From Tabrizicola oligotrophica (GTDB lineage Bacteria; Pseudomonadota; Alphaproteobacteria; Rhodobacterales; Rhodobacteraceae), in assembly GCF_011008935.1 (NCBI RefSeq), contig NZ_JAAIVJ010000019.1:1-41815 (forward strand): DNA of 41,815 bases. The letters are read 5' to 3'. The notes under the pieces were generated by a model. That model saw nothing but the letters and a program-made list of their open reading frames with translations. It was not told the DNA's origin and did no database searches. The first letter of the stretch is position 1. Each line of letters begins with the position of its first letter. The position numbers were made by a program, and so were the translations under genes. This document shows positions 9,594-16,981 of the stretch, in pieces.

Positions 9594-9757
9594 TCATCGG
9601 CAGGGATCGGGGGCGAAACCCGCGATACCGCCTGTATGACAGGGAGAGACAGTCAGCGATCCTGCGATCAGGAGAGGGGCCGGGCCAGCAGGCCACGGTA
9701 CGCGCCGACACGCGGCAGCAAGGCCGCCGGTCCGGGCCATCAGGGGGGGTGCAGCAT
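9594..9757 (-). other. Leader or frameshifted small ORF (napK position)
   Basis: The first good translation start after the FNR promoter is ATG 9757, with AGGAGA six bases upstream, but it encodes only MLHPP before a TGA at 9740-9742. The stop follows a run of seven C. One base more (or two fewer) would continue without a stop into a frame ending at 9594, 11 bp before the napE ATG, giving a protein of about 54 residues with a weakly hydrophobic middle. Alternatively, ATG 9740 overlaps the TGA and could restart a 48-residue ORF. Rhodobacter sphaeroides has a small napK at exactly this place. I cannot show homology, so it is either a leader peptide, a frameshifted napK-like gene or chance. Confidence 0.35.
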
Positions 9758-9785
9758 GGTTCTCTCCTGTCTCGCGCGGCTCTTG

Positions 9786-9825
9786 GATAGCGCCGGGGCG
9801 GGCACCGGTCTTTGATACAGGTCAA
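9786..9825 (-). promoter_or_regulatory. FNR/Dnr-type box and nap promoter
   Basis: TTGAT-ACAG-GTCAA at 9812-9825 matches the FNR/NnrR half-sites (TTGAT, N4, ATCAA) in nine of ten positions. On the minus strand a -10-like TATCCA lies about 30 bases from the box centre. A class II promoter with the box at -41.5 would start transcription near 9777, only about 20 bases before the ATG at 9757. Oxygen or nitric oxide control of nap is therefore likely. Confidence 0.7.
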
Positions 9826-9932
9826 TGTCGGCAAACGAATCAGCACATCTCGCCGCGCCGGCCAGGTGCGTGGCGGGACGCCACTATGGAAAGGCGCAGC
9901 ATGGGCCAGCGGCACGGCCGATATATTGAAAA

Positions 9933-9959
9933 GCCCGCCCCAGACCGTGCGGGGCGGGC
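9933..9959 (-). terminator. Intrinsic terminator of the sulfate transport operon
   Basis: GCCCGCCCC (9933-9941) pairs with GGGGCGGGC (9951-9959) around a 9-base loop. On the minus strand the hairpin is followed by TTTTCAATAT, so it ends transcripts coming from cysA and insulates the nap promoter. Confidence 0.8.
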
Positions 9960-10128
9960 CATTGCAGCCAAGGCGGGACAGGACGATTAGCTGTGACGCC
10001 GGGAAATGCGTCGCGCCAAACAACCCCTTTCCCCTTCTAGTGCAACCCGAATTCCGCCATCAGCACAGGCCGCAAGGCCACGAACCCAGTGCAGCGTCAG
10101 TCCTTGGGCCGGGGCCGATCGACATCGA

Positions 10129-10268
10129 TCAGGCGGGGACCGGGACTTTCTCCTTTGGCGCGACCGGCAGGCGACCGGCACGGAAGATCGCCTCCTCCGG
10201 ACCGTGCGGCACAAGGATCGGCATGGCGCGACCCTCGCGCCAGATGCGGGCGGTCTCCGCCAGCCTGG
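10129..10268 (-). other. Possible out-of-frame 3' end of cysA
   Basis: Directly after the cysA stop, a different frame reads [18 protein letters not shown] and then PILVPHGPEEAIF up to a TGA at 10129-10131. Codon use here looks coding, but the only ATG (10224) would give 31 residues and has no clear ribosome binding site. It could be a frameshifted remnant of the longer C-terminus that CysA proteins usually have, or an unannotated short gene. Confidence 0.3.
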
Positions 10269-11000
10269 TCAGGCGCTGATGAAGTCGCGGACGAACGGGG
10301 TCGCCGGGCGGGCGCGGATATCGGCCGGTTTGCCGATCTGTTCGATCCTGCCCCCCGACCGCGAGCCCGACATCACCACAACCAGATCGGCCAGCTCCAT
10401 CGCCTCCTCCTGGTCGTGGGTGACGAAGACCGTGGTCAACCCCGTCTCGTCATGGATGTCGCGCAAGCCCTGCCGGAGATCCTTGCGGACCTTGGCATCA
10501 AGCGCGCCGAAGGGTTCGTCAAGCAAGAGCATCCGCGGTTCGATGGCAAGCGCACGGGCCAGCGCGACCCGCTGCCGCTGCCCTCCGGAAAGCTGGCTTG
10601 GATAGCGCGCGCCGATGTCGGGCAACTGGATCAGGTCGAGCAATTTCGTCACCCGCCGGGCAATCTCGGCCCTGGGCGGGCGCGTGGCGCGGGGACGGGT
10701 CTTCAGGCCATAGGCGATGTTGTCAAACACCGTCATGTGCCGGAACAGCGCATAGGACTGGAACACAAACCCCGCCCGGCGGTCCTGCACCGCAAGCCCG
10801 GTCGCGTCGGCGCCGTCGAACAGGATCCGGCCCGAGGTGGGAAACTCCAGGCCCCCCAGAATGCGCAAGAGCGTGGTCTTGCCTGACCCGGAGGGGCCAA
10901 GCAGCGCCACCAGCGCACCCGACGGGATCGCCAGCGACACCGGCGTCAGCGCCGCGGTGGGTCCGAAAGCCTTGGAGATTTCGTCGATTTCGATGTGCAT
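10269..11000 (-). CDS. cysA: CysA-like ATPase of the sulfate/thiosulfate transporter
   Basis: This ABC ATPase energises sulfate/thiosulfate uptake together with CysT, CysW and the binding protein. Walker A is GPSGSGKTT (about residues 35-43), then [14 protein letters not shown] (Q-loop), [26 protein letters not shown] and the switch His in VTHD. At 243 residues it lacks the roughly 100-residue regulatory beta domain of typical CysA and stops at [13 protein letters not shown], right where that domain should begin. It starts 9 bp after cysW with a strong TAGGAGG. It is either a naturally short variant or has lost its 3' end by frameshift. Confidence 0.88.
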   Translation of the reverse strand: MHIEIDEISKAFGPTAALTPVSLAIPSGALVALLGPSGSGKTTLLRILGGLEFPTSGRILFDGADATGLAVQDRRAGFVFQSYALFRHMTVFDNIAYGLKTRPRATRPPRAEIARRVTKLLDLIQLPDIGARYPSQLSGGQRQRVALARALAIEPRMLLLDEPFGALDAKVRKDLRQGLRDIHDETGLTTVFVTHDQEEAMELADLVVVMSGSRSGGRIEQIGKPADIRARPATPFVRDFISA

Positions 11001-11009
11001 GGGCGCCTC

Positions 11010-11864
11010 CTAATGGCGATGCGTGGCAGAAAGCTGATCGGCGTGGCGGATTTCCAGCGCGGTTTTCAGCAGAAGCGTGACAAGGGCGAGCAGGGTGAGC
11101 ACCGCGGCCAGCGAAAACGCCGCGACCGAGAGGTATTCGTTGTAAAGCATCTCGATGGTGATCGGCATGGTCGCGGTCTGGCCACGGATCTTGCCCGACA
11201 CCACCGCAACCGCGCCGAACTCGCCCATGGCGCGGGCGTTGCACAGAAGGACACCGTAAAGCAGCGCCCAGCGGATGTTCGGCAGCGTGACAGTCCGGAA
11301 GGTCCGCCAGCCGCTTGCGCCAAGGGTCAGCGCCGCCTCTTCCTCTGCCCTGCCCTGCTCGATCATCACCGGGATCAACTCGCGGGCGACGAAGGGAAAG
11401 GTCACGAACATCGTCGCCAGAACGATCCCCGGCAGGGCAAAGACAATGGGATGGCCGCTGGCGACCAGCCAGCCGCCGACCAGCGAATTGGTGCCGAACA
11501 TCAGGACGATGCACAGCCCCGCCACCACGGGCGAGACCGAGAACGGCAGGTCGATCAGGGTGATGAGGACCGCCTTGCCGCGGAAATCGAACTTGGTGAT
11601 GAACCAGGCGGCGGCGATGCCGAAGGCTGCGTTCAGCGGCACCGAGATACCCGCGATCAGAAGCGTCAGCCGGATCGCCGACTGCGCGTCACGGTTGCCC
11701 AGCGCGGTGACAGCGGCCAGCCAGCCCTGGGCCAGCGCCTCGGCAAAGACCACGAGCAACGGCGCGGCGACAAGGGTCGCCAACCCGGCGACGGCCAGAC
11801 CGATCAGCAGGCGGCGGACCGCGGCGGGTTCCTCGGTGGCGGCGGCAAACCGGATGTCAGACAT
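11010..11864 (-). CDS. cysW: CysW, sulfate transporter permease
   Basis: An inner-membrane permease of the sulfate/thiosulfate ABC transporter, 284 residues with six predicted helices. The coupling loop motif EEEAALTLGASGWRTF followed by VTLPNIRWAL is typical of the CysW/CysU family, as is ARAMGEFGAVAVVSG. I choose ATG 11864, which has GGAGG seven bases upstream inside the end of cysT, rather than the TTG two codons earlier. The genes overlap by 8 bp. Confidence 0.93.
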   Translation of the reverse strand: MSDIRFAAATEEPAAVRRLLIGLAVAGLATLVAAPLLVVFAEALAQGWLAAVTALGNRDAQSAIRLTLLIAGISVPLNAAFGIAAAWFITKFDFRGKAVLITLIDLPFSVSPVVAGLCIVLMFGTNSLVGGWLVASGHPIVFALPGIVLATMFVTFPFVARELIPVMIEQGRAEEEAALTLGASGWRTFRTVTLPNIRWALLYGVLLCNARAMGEFGAVAVVSGKIRGQTATMPITIEMLYNEYLSVAAFSLAAVLTLLALVTLLLKTALEIRHADQLSATHRH

Positions 11865-12696
11865 AGCCAATCCTCCGGCGGCTCCAGACCTGAATGAGGT
11901 TGATCAGCAGAAGCATCGCAAAACTGATAAGAAGCATGGAAATTCCAATGGCGGCGGCGGCATCATAGTTGAATTCCTCCAACTGGATGACGATCAGCAA
12001 GGGCGCGATTTCCGTCACCAGCGGGATGTTCCCGGCGATGAAGATGACGGAGCCGTATTCGCCCACGGCGCGGGCCAGCGACAGGGCAAAGCCGGTCAGG
12101 GCCGCCGGGGCGAGCATCGGCAGGATCACATGGCGCAAGGTATGCACGCGCGACGCGCCAAGCGTGGCCGAGGCCTCTTCGACCTCGCGGTCGATCTCCT
12201 CGATCACCGGCTGCACGGTGCGGGTGACAAAGGGCAGCCCGACAAAGACCAGCGCAAGGAAAATGCCCGACTGGGTGTAGGCGATCTTCCAGCCGATCTC
12301 TTTCGCCAGCGCGCCGAACATGCCGTTCGGGGCGTAGATCGTGGTCAGGGCGATGCCGGCCACTGCCGTCGGCAGGGCAAAGGGCAGATCGACGGCGGCA
12401 TCAAGGATCCGCCGCCCCGGGAAGCGGTAGCGCACCAGAACCCAGGCCAGAAGCAGGCCGAACACCAGATTGAACAGCGCCGCGATGAGCGACAGCCGGA
12501 AGGACAGGAACAGCGCCGCCCAGACCCGCTCGCGGTTCACGGTTTCCCAGATGCCGGACAGGCCGAAAGTGGCGCCCTTCCACAGAAGGGCGCCGATGGG
12601 AAGCAGGACGACGAGCGACAGCATCGTCAGGGTGATCCCCATGCTGAGACCAAGGCCGGGCATGGGGGATTTGTGGATCAGCGGTCGTCGCGTCAT
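11857..12696 (-). CDS. cysT: CysT (CysU), sulfate transporter permease
   Basis: The second permease of the sulfate/thiosulfate transporter, 279 residues. It has the coupling motif [17 protein letters not shown] with VILPMLAPA, and [16 protein letters not shown], which distinguishes CysT/CysU. It partners with CysW to form the channel. The start overlaps the stop of the binding-protein gene (ATGA). Confidence 0.93.
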   Translation of the reverse strand: MTRRPLIHKSPMPGLGLSMGITLTMLSLVVLLPIGALLWKGATFGLSGIWETVNRERVWAALFLSFRLSLIAALFNLVFGLLLAWVLVRYRFPGRRILDAAVDLPFALPTAVAGIALTTIYAPNGMFGALAKEIGWKIAYTQSGIFLALVFVGLPFVTRTVQPVIEEIDREVEEASATLGASRVHTLRHVILPMLAPAALTGFALSLARAVGEYGSVIFIAGNIPLVTEIAPLLIVIQLEEFNYDAAAAIGISMLLISFAMLLLINLIQVWSRRRIGYV

Positions 12697-13814
12697 TTCG
12701 GCACATAGATCTGGTCAAAGATCCCGCCGTCGCCGAAATGCTCCGGCTGCACCTTGGCCCAGCCGCCGAAATGGGCGATGTCCACCAGCTCAAGCTGCGG
12801 GAAGCGCGCCACGTCCTCGGGATCGGCCGCCGAGGCATCCCAGGCCCGGTAGAAATGCTTGAAGGCCAGCGCCTGCCCTTCGGGCGAGTACAGGAAGTTC
12901 AGATACCCTTCCGCCAGCTTGCGCTGATCGTCGGTCCTGATGTTGGCCTCGACCAGCGCGACCGGGGGTTCGGCCAGCACCGAAACCGACGGCACCACGA
13001 TGTCGAACTGATCCTCGCCCAGTTCCTTCAGCGCCAGATAGGCTTCGTTTTCCCAGGCCAGCAGCACATCGCCGATGCCGCGTTGCGCAAAGGTGGTGGT
13101 CGCCCCCCGCGCGCCGCTGTCGAGAACCGGCACGTTGCCGTAAAGCTTGCCGACGAACGCCTTCGGCTCCTGCCCGTTCTTTTCAGCCCAGGCCCAGGCG
13201 GCAAGGTAATTCCACCGCGCGCCGCCACTGGTTTTCGGGTTCGGAGTAATGACCTCCACCCCCTCTGCCACCAGATCGCCCCAGTCCTTCAGCCCCTTCG
13301 GGTTGCCCTCGCGCACCAGAAACACGATGGTCGAGGTATAGGGCGACGCGTTGTGCGGCAGCTTCGCCTGCCAGTCGGCCGGCAGCTTGCCCGCCGCCGC
13401 GATCTTGTCGATGTCGCTGGCCAGCGCCAGCGTCACCACCTGCGCCTCCAGCCCGTCGATCACGGCGCGGGCCTGCGCGCCAGAGCCGCCGTGGCTGGCC
13501 TCAAGGGTTGGCGCCGGATTGCCCGCCGCCTCCCAGGCTTTCGCAAAGACTTCGTTCACCTCGCGGTAAAGCTCGCGGGTCGGGTCATAGCTGACGTTCA
13601 GCAGCGTTTCCGACCGTGCTTCCTGCACGAAACCGATCCCGAGATAGGCCGCCGAAATCCCGGCAAGCAGATAGCGCCCCAGACGGCTGCGCAGCACTGG
13701 CCAGCCCGTCAGCCGGGCCTCACCGGTCGAGATCGTGACTCGCCCGTCGGGATGGTCCTGCAGTTTGACACCTTGCGCCGAGACAGTGCCGGCCAGCGAG
13801 ATGGTGGTAATCAT
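12693..13814 (-). CDS. Sulfate/thiosulfate-binding protein with an N-terminal extension
   Basis: The mature part starts at [14 protein letters not shown] and contains [16 protein letters not shown], the conserved anion-binding segment of the prokaryotic sulfate-binding family, then [11 protein letters not shown]. It should deliver sulfate or thiosulfate to CysTW. A signal-like hydrophobic stretch ([14 protein letters not shown]) lies unusually far in, at about residues 48-63. It is preceded by a hydrophilic segment, [20 protein letters not shown], resembling a separate small domain. ATG 13814 has AAGGAAC upstream. An alternative ATG at 13907, with GGGAGG and an overlap with the upstream stop, would add 31 residues and make the signal position stranger still. 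Confidence 0.85.
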   Translation of the reverse strand: MITTISLAGTVSAQGVKLQDHPDGRVTISTGEARLTGWPVLRSRLGRYLLAGISAAYLGIGFVQEARSETLLNVSYDPTRELYREVNEVFAKAWEAAGNPAPTLEASHGGSGAQARAVIDGLEAQVVTLALASDIDKIAAAGKLPADWQAKLPHNASPYTSTIVFLVREGNPKGLKDWGDLVAEGVEVITPNPKTSGGARWNYLAAWAWAEKNGQEPKAFVGKLYGNVPVLDSGARGATTTFAQRGIGDVLLAWENEAYLALKELGEDQFDIVVPSVSVLAEPPVALVEANIRTDDQRKLAEGYLNFLYSPEGQALAFKHFYRAWDASAADPEDVARFPQLELVDIAHFGGWAKVQPEHFGDGGIFDQIYVPK

Positions 13815-13903
13815 GGCGTGTTCCTTTTCAAGTTCGTCCGGGTCGCGGCGTGCATGCGACGGGAAAGGGCGATAGATGGGGGCATGGGACAGGCTTGCAG
13901 CAC

Positions 13904-14164
13904 TCATTTGCGCCTCCCGGTTTCAAGGTCGCTGACCCGCACCTCCCAGAGCGCCGGATCGCGGCCCTCCAGCAGATCGGCCACGGCAGCCTCCGGGTCA
14001 CGGGTAAAGACGATCAGCGCCGCGCCGTTGATGCGGTGGACCGAGCCGGTGCGGCGATCAAACAGCTGCACGGCGCAGGTGCGGCGCAGGCTCATCGTCG
14101 GCCCCATCATGGGCGCGACGGCTTGCCCGGGGTTGTGAAATGTCGATGCGGTCTGTGCGATCAT
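13904..14164 (-). CDS. Small protein of unknown function leading the sulfate operon
   Basis: An 86-residue soluble protein with GAGGAG before its ATG. I do not recognise a family. The middle reads [23 protein letters not shown], suggesting a small beta-rich fold, and the second half is acidic and helical. Its stop overlaps an in-frame upstream ATG of the binding-protein gene, so it is the first gene of the sulfate operon and likely co-translated. Confidence 0.65.
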   Translation of the reverse strand: MIAQTASTFHNPGQAVAPMMGPTMSLRRTCAVQLFDRRTGSVHRINGAALIVFTRDPEAAVADLLEGRDPALWEVRVSDLETGRRK

Positions 14165-14230
14165 GTCGATCTCCTCTGTGGCTCGGAGTGGCGGTTGCCA
14201 GCCGATACCAAAATAACGACACGGGAAGTC

Positions 14231-14273
14231 GAGTATTTCAACGGAATATTCACGCTAAAGTTTGTCGTGATTA
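14231..14273 (-). promoter_or_regulatory. Operator-like elements before the sulfate operon
   Basis: Two elements lie upstream of the operon start at 14164. GAGTATT (14231-14237) and AATATTC (14245-14251) form an inverted repeat with one mismatch. The 14-mer at 14260-14273 reads TAATCACGACAAAC in the direction of the operon and recurs before the divergent regulator. They are plausible Lrp-type sites. Confidence 0.45.
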
Positions 14274-14507
14274 GAGAAGAAAATTCTCCGCGCCGACCAA
14301 GGCGCATGGCCCCTGAAGTCTGCGAATAAACTGTTCCATTACAAAGCCTTGCGACAGACATTCAGTGCGCTGGCCAGTTTTCCGCCAGACCGGAGCGCCG
14401 CCTTTCAGCCAAAGCCCGCGATTCGCCCCTGCCCCAGTCGGGCCGGATTGCCCTTGTTTCAAGCCACGGGGAGATGCCGGGAAGATGTCCCAAGGTCGCG
14501 CCGCAAA

Positions 14508-14521
14508 TAAACACGACAAAC
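14508..14521 (+). promoter_or_regulatory. Matching operator-like element before the Lrp gene
   Basis: TAAACACGACAAAC matches, at 13 of 14 positions and in the same orientation relative to its own gene, the element 96 bp before the sulfate operon. Here it lies 75 bp before the regulator start at 14596. The pair suggests joint control of both divergent units, probably including autoregulation. Confidence 0.5.
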
Positions 14522-14595
14522 ACTATAGACATTTGGTATTTTCAAGGCATGCTGAAAGAGAAGCCCCGGATCGCCGTCGCCCTGGAGAAGAGAAC

Positions 14596-15069
14596 ATGGA
14601 CGCCCTTGACCTGATCGACCGCAAGATCGTGGCGGAACTGATGCGCGATGCCACGCTGCCGATTGCGCAGGTCGCCGACAAGGTGGGGCTGTCGCAAACT
14701 CCGTGCTGGAAGCGCATCCAGAAGCTGGAGGCAACCGGCGTGCTGACCGGCCGGGTGTCGCTGGCCGACCCGGGCAAGCTGGGATTTGGCCTGACTGTCT
14801 TTGTCGGCATCGAGGCTGCCGACCATTCGGCGGACTGGCGCGAGGCTTTTGCCAAGGCCACCAGAGAGTTGCCGCAGATCATGGAGGTCTACCGGATGGC
14901 AGGCGAGATGGACTATCTCCTGCGCGTCGCGGTGCCGGACATGGCGGCCTTCGATCTGCTCTACAAGCGGCTGACCGATGCCGTGCCGATCAAGAACGTC
15001 ACCAGCCATTTCGCGATGGAACGGATGAAGTTCACCACTGCCTATCCGGTCGACACCCTGTCACGCTAG
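14596..15069 (+). CDS. Lrp/AsnC-family regulator
   Basis: 157 residues, starting at ATG 14596 with GGAGAAGAG upstream. The N-terminal winged helix includes DLIDRKIVAELM and QVADKVGLSQTPCWKRIQKLE. The C-terminal half is the RAM/AsnC ligand-binding domain, with QIMEVYRMAGEMDYLLRVAV. The SQTPCWKRI recognition helix resembles that of DecR (YbaO), an Lrp-type regulator responding to cysteine. Divergence from a sulfate/thiosulfate operon supports a sulfur or cysteine role, but the effector is inferred. Confidence 0.88.
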   Translation: MDALDLIDRKIVAELMRDATLPIAQVADKVGLSQTPCWKRIQKLEATGVLTGRVSLADPGKLGFGLTVFVGIEAADHSADWREAFAKATRELPQIMEVYRMAGEMDYLLRVAVPDMAAFDLLYKRLTDAVPIKNVTSHFAMERMKFTTAYPVDTLSR

Positions 15070-15150
15070 GGTCGAAGACCCCTGCCCCCCGGCCCGCTGA
15101 TGACAGTGCCGTTCAGATCGCTCTGGCGGTAAGGCCGCGGCGGGGAGGAC

Positions 15151-15825
15151 TTGCGCTTTGTCCTGATCGCCGATGCCGAGGTGCCGGGCAATCCCGCCGT
15201 CGGGTTCCGCGATGCCCTTGTCCGGCACTGGCACCGGGGCGGCATGGTCGGGGCCTGGGGCGGTGGCTGTGTGGCGCTGGTGGAGGCCGGAATGCTGGCC
15301 CATCGGCCCGACTTCGTCCCTGCCGGGCAGTCTTTCCGTGATGACGGTCGGGTTCTGACTTCGATCGGCAAGGCCATGGTCTCGGACTTGGTGCGGCACC
15401 TCATCCGGCTCCGATGCGGGCAGCAGGTCATGATCGGCGCAATGGACCACTGCCTGATCCGCCGCACGCCGGACGACGGCCGGGCTGGCTTTGGACACCC
15501 GGCCGCCCGCCCGGCTCCGATCGCCCCCCGCATTGCAACGCTCGACCGCTGGATCGAGGACAACATCTCACGCCGGTTCAAGGCCTGCGATCTGGCGCCG
15601 ACGGTGGGTCTGTCTGTCCGTCAGCTGGAGCGGCTGTTCCTGCGCCATCTTGACCGTACCCCAGCCGAGCATCTGGAACACAAGCGGTTGTCGCTTGCGC
15701 TGACGCTGATGCGGCAGACCAATCTCGGGGTCGACGGAATAGCGCGCTCGACCGGGCACCGCTGCCTTGCAACCTTCCGCAGGAAGTTCAGACGCAAGTT
15801 CGGCACCTCGCCCGTCCTGACATGA
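15151..15825 (+). pseudogene. Degenerate GlxA-type AraC regulator
   Basis: The end is a good AraC helix-turn-helix domain (LAPTVGLSVRQLERLFLRHL, then ALTLMRQTNLGVDGIARSTG). Before it are scraps of a DJ-1/PfpI-like domain: VPGNPAVGFRDALVRHW, GGMVGAWGGGCVALVEAGML. Family members are about 310-330 residues; here at most 224 remain. The first sixty or so residues of the sensor domain are missing, and its inner part is shortened. The only start is a TTG with a poorly spaced GGGGAGG. I read it as a decaying gene with no sign of function. Confidence 0.65.
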
Positions 15826-15826
15826 C

Positions 15827-15848
15827 GTCCGGCGCCCTTGCGCCGGAC
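15827..15848. terminator. Perfect stem-loop between convergent genes
   Basis: GTCCGGCGC (15827-15835) pairs with GCGCCGGAC (15840-15848) around CCTT. It sits between the degenerate regulator and the end of the GH3 gene. No T-tract follows on either strand, so it would be a weak or factor-dependent bidirectional terminator. Confidence 0.5.
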
Positions 15849-15902
15849 AGGTGGCCGGATCCTGCGCGCCGGGACGGCGTGGTGGATCAGCTCGGCGACT
15901 GC

Positions 15903-16922
15903 TCACGCCGTCGCATAGCGATCTGCCAGCGCCCGAACCTTCTGCGCCGACACGGCCAGCGCTTCGGCAGAAATCCTGCCGTTCCTTGCGGCGGCGGCAA
16001 TCGCTGCGGCAACCTGATCGAGCTGGTCGTCAATATCGGCCAACAGCAGAAGATCGCACCCCGCGCTCAAGGCGTCGACGGCGACCTCTGCCACAGTTGA
16101 ACCTTGCAGCGTCGCCGCCGAGTCCAGATCGTCGGCCATGATGACACCGGCAAAGCCCATCCGCTGGCGCAACAAGGCGATGACCGTGCCCGAGCGCAAG
16201 GCGGCTTTCGAAGCATCCAGCGCCGAGACGATTGCGGGCCCGACCATGACCAGCTCGGCGCCGGCCCGAATGGGGGCCTCAAATGCGATGAGCCCGGCCT
16301 CAACGTCTTGCAAAGCCAACGGATTGACCGTTTCCGCATCCGTCGCGGGATCGCCGGTCGTCGCACCGAAACCGGGGAAATGCTTGACCGTTGCGGCAAC
16401 CCCTGCGCGCTGGACCCCGCGCACATAGGCTGCTGACTGGCGACCGATCACTTCGGCGTTCGTTGACCATGTGCGCCCGTTCAGCCAGGGGTTCTGCCCG
16501 ATCAGGACGTCCACGATGGGCGCGAGAAAGCCGTTGACGCCCATGCCCGCGGCAACTTCGGCGATGCGCTGCGCCGTCCTTTCGATCTGCTCTTCCGCTA
16601 CCTCGCCCAGCATGGCCCGGTCTGGGAATTGCGGCACGAGGTCATGAAGGCGACAGATGCCCCCCATCTCCTGATCCACAAAGCTCAGCAATCTCCCGGA
16701 GCGCGCCTTGGCCGTGGCTGTGACCTTGCGGAAGGTGTCGGGCGTCTCCGCGGCGATGCGGTCGGCGCTCATCCGCCGGGCAACATATTCGGCTCGGCTT
16801 TCACCAAGCAGGATTGAAACCCCGCCCCTGTCCAGACAGCGCAGCGTTGCGTCACTGAGCGTTGTGCCGTCAAACGCCGGCAGCAAAACGGCATGGGCAT
16901 CTTGTTCGATCGAGGTGGTCAA
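15903..16922 (-). CDS. Glycoside hydrolase family 3 protein (NagZ-like), atypical
   Basis: 339 residues from TTG 16922, which has GAGAAGGCG upstream; no in-frame ATG or GTG fits. It has the GH3 fold markers FVDQEMGGICRL, KHFPGFG (about residue 178) and GVIMADDLDSAA (about 261), where the Asp is the expected nucleophile. NagZ enzymes cleave N-acetylglucosamine from cell-wall or chitin fragments and use an Asp-His dyad in KHFPGHG...DSH. Here the second His of KHFPGHG is Phe and DSH is replaced by DAE. It is last in the operon with the sugar-type ABC transporter, so it may act on the imported compound. No signal peptide is seen, so it is probably cytoplasmic. Confidence 0.75.
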   Translation of the reverse strand: MTTSIEQDAHAVLLPAFDGTTLSDATLRCLDRGGVSILLGESRAEYVARRMSADRIAAETPDTFRKVTATAKARSGRLLSFVDQEMGGICRLHDLVPQFPDRAMLGEVAEEQIERTAQRIAEVAAGMGVNGFLAPIVDVLIGQNPWLNGRTWSTNAEVIGRQSAAYVRGVQRAGVAATVKHFPGFGATTGDPATDAETVNPLALQDVEAGLIAFEAPIRAGAELVMVGPAIVSALDASKAALRSGTVIALLRQRMGFAGVIMADDLDSAATLQGSTVAEVAVDALSAGCDLLLLADIDDQLDQVAAAIAAAARNGRISAEALAVSAQKVRALADRYATA

Positions 16923-16981
16923 AATCGTATCGCCTTCTCTTGGGTCCGAAGGCCCGCGCCTTCTGTTGTCTTGCGGATCAT

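Noticed and set aside
9583-10023. Upstream in-frame extension of napE
   Set aside because: The extension passes through the FNR box, the promoter and a terminator, and is Arg/Pro-rich; ATG 9582 has a proper ribosome binding site.
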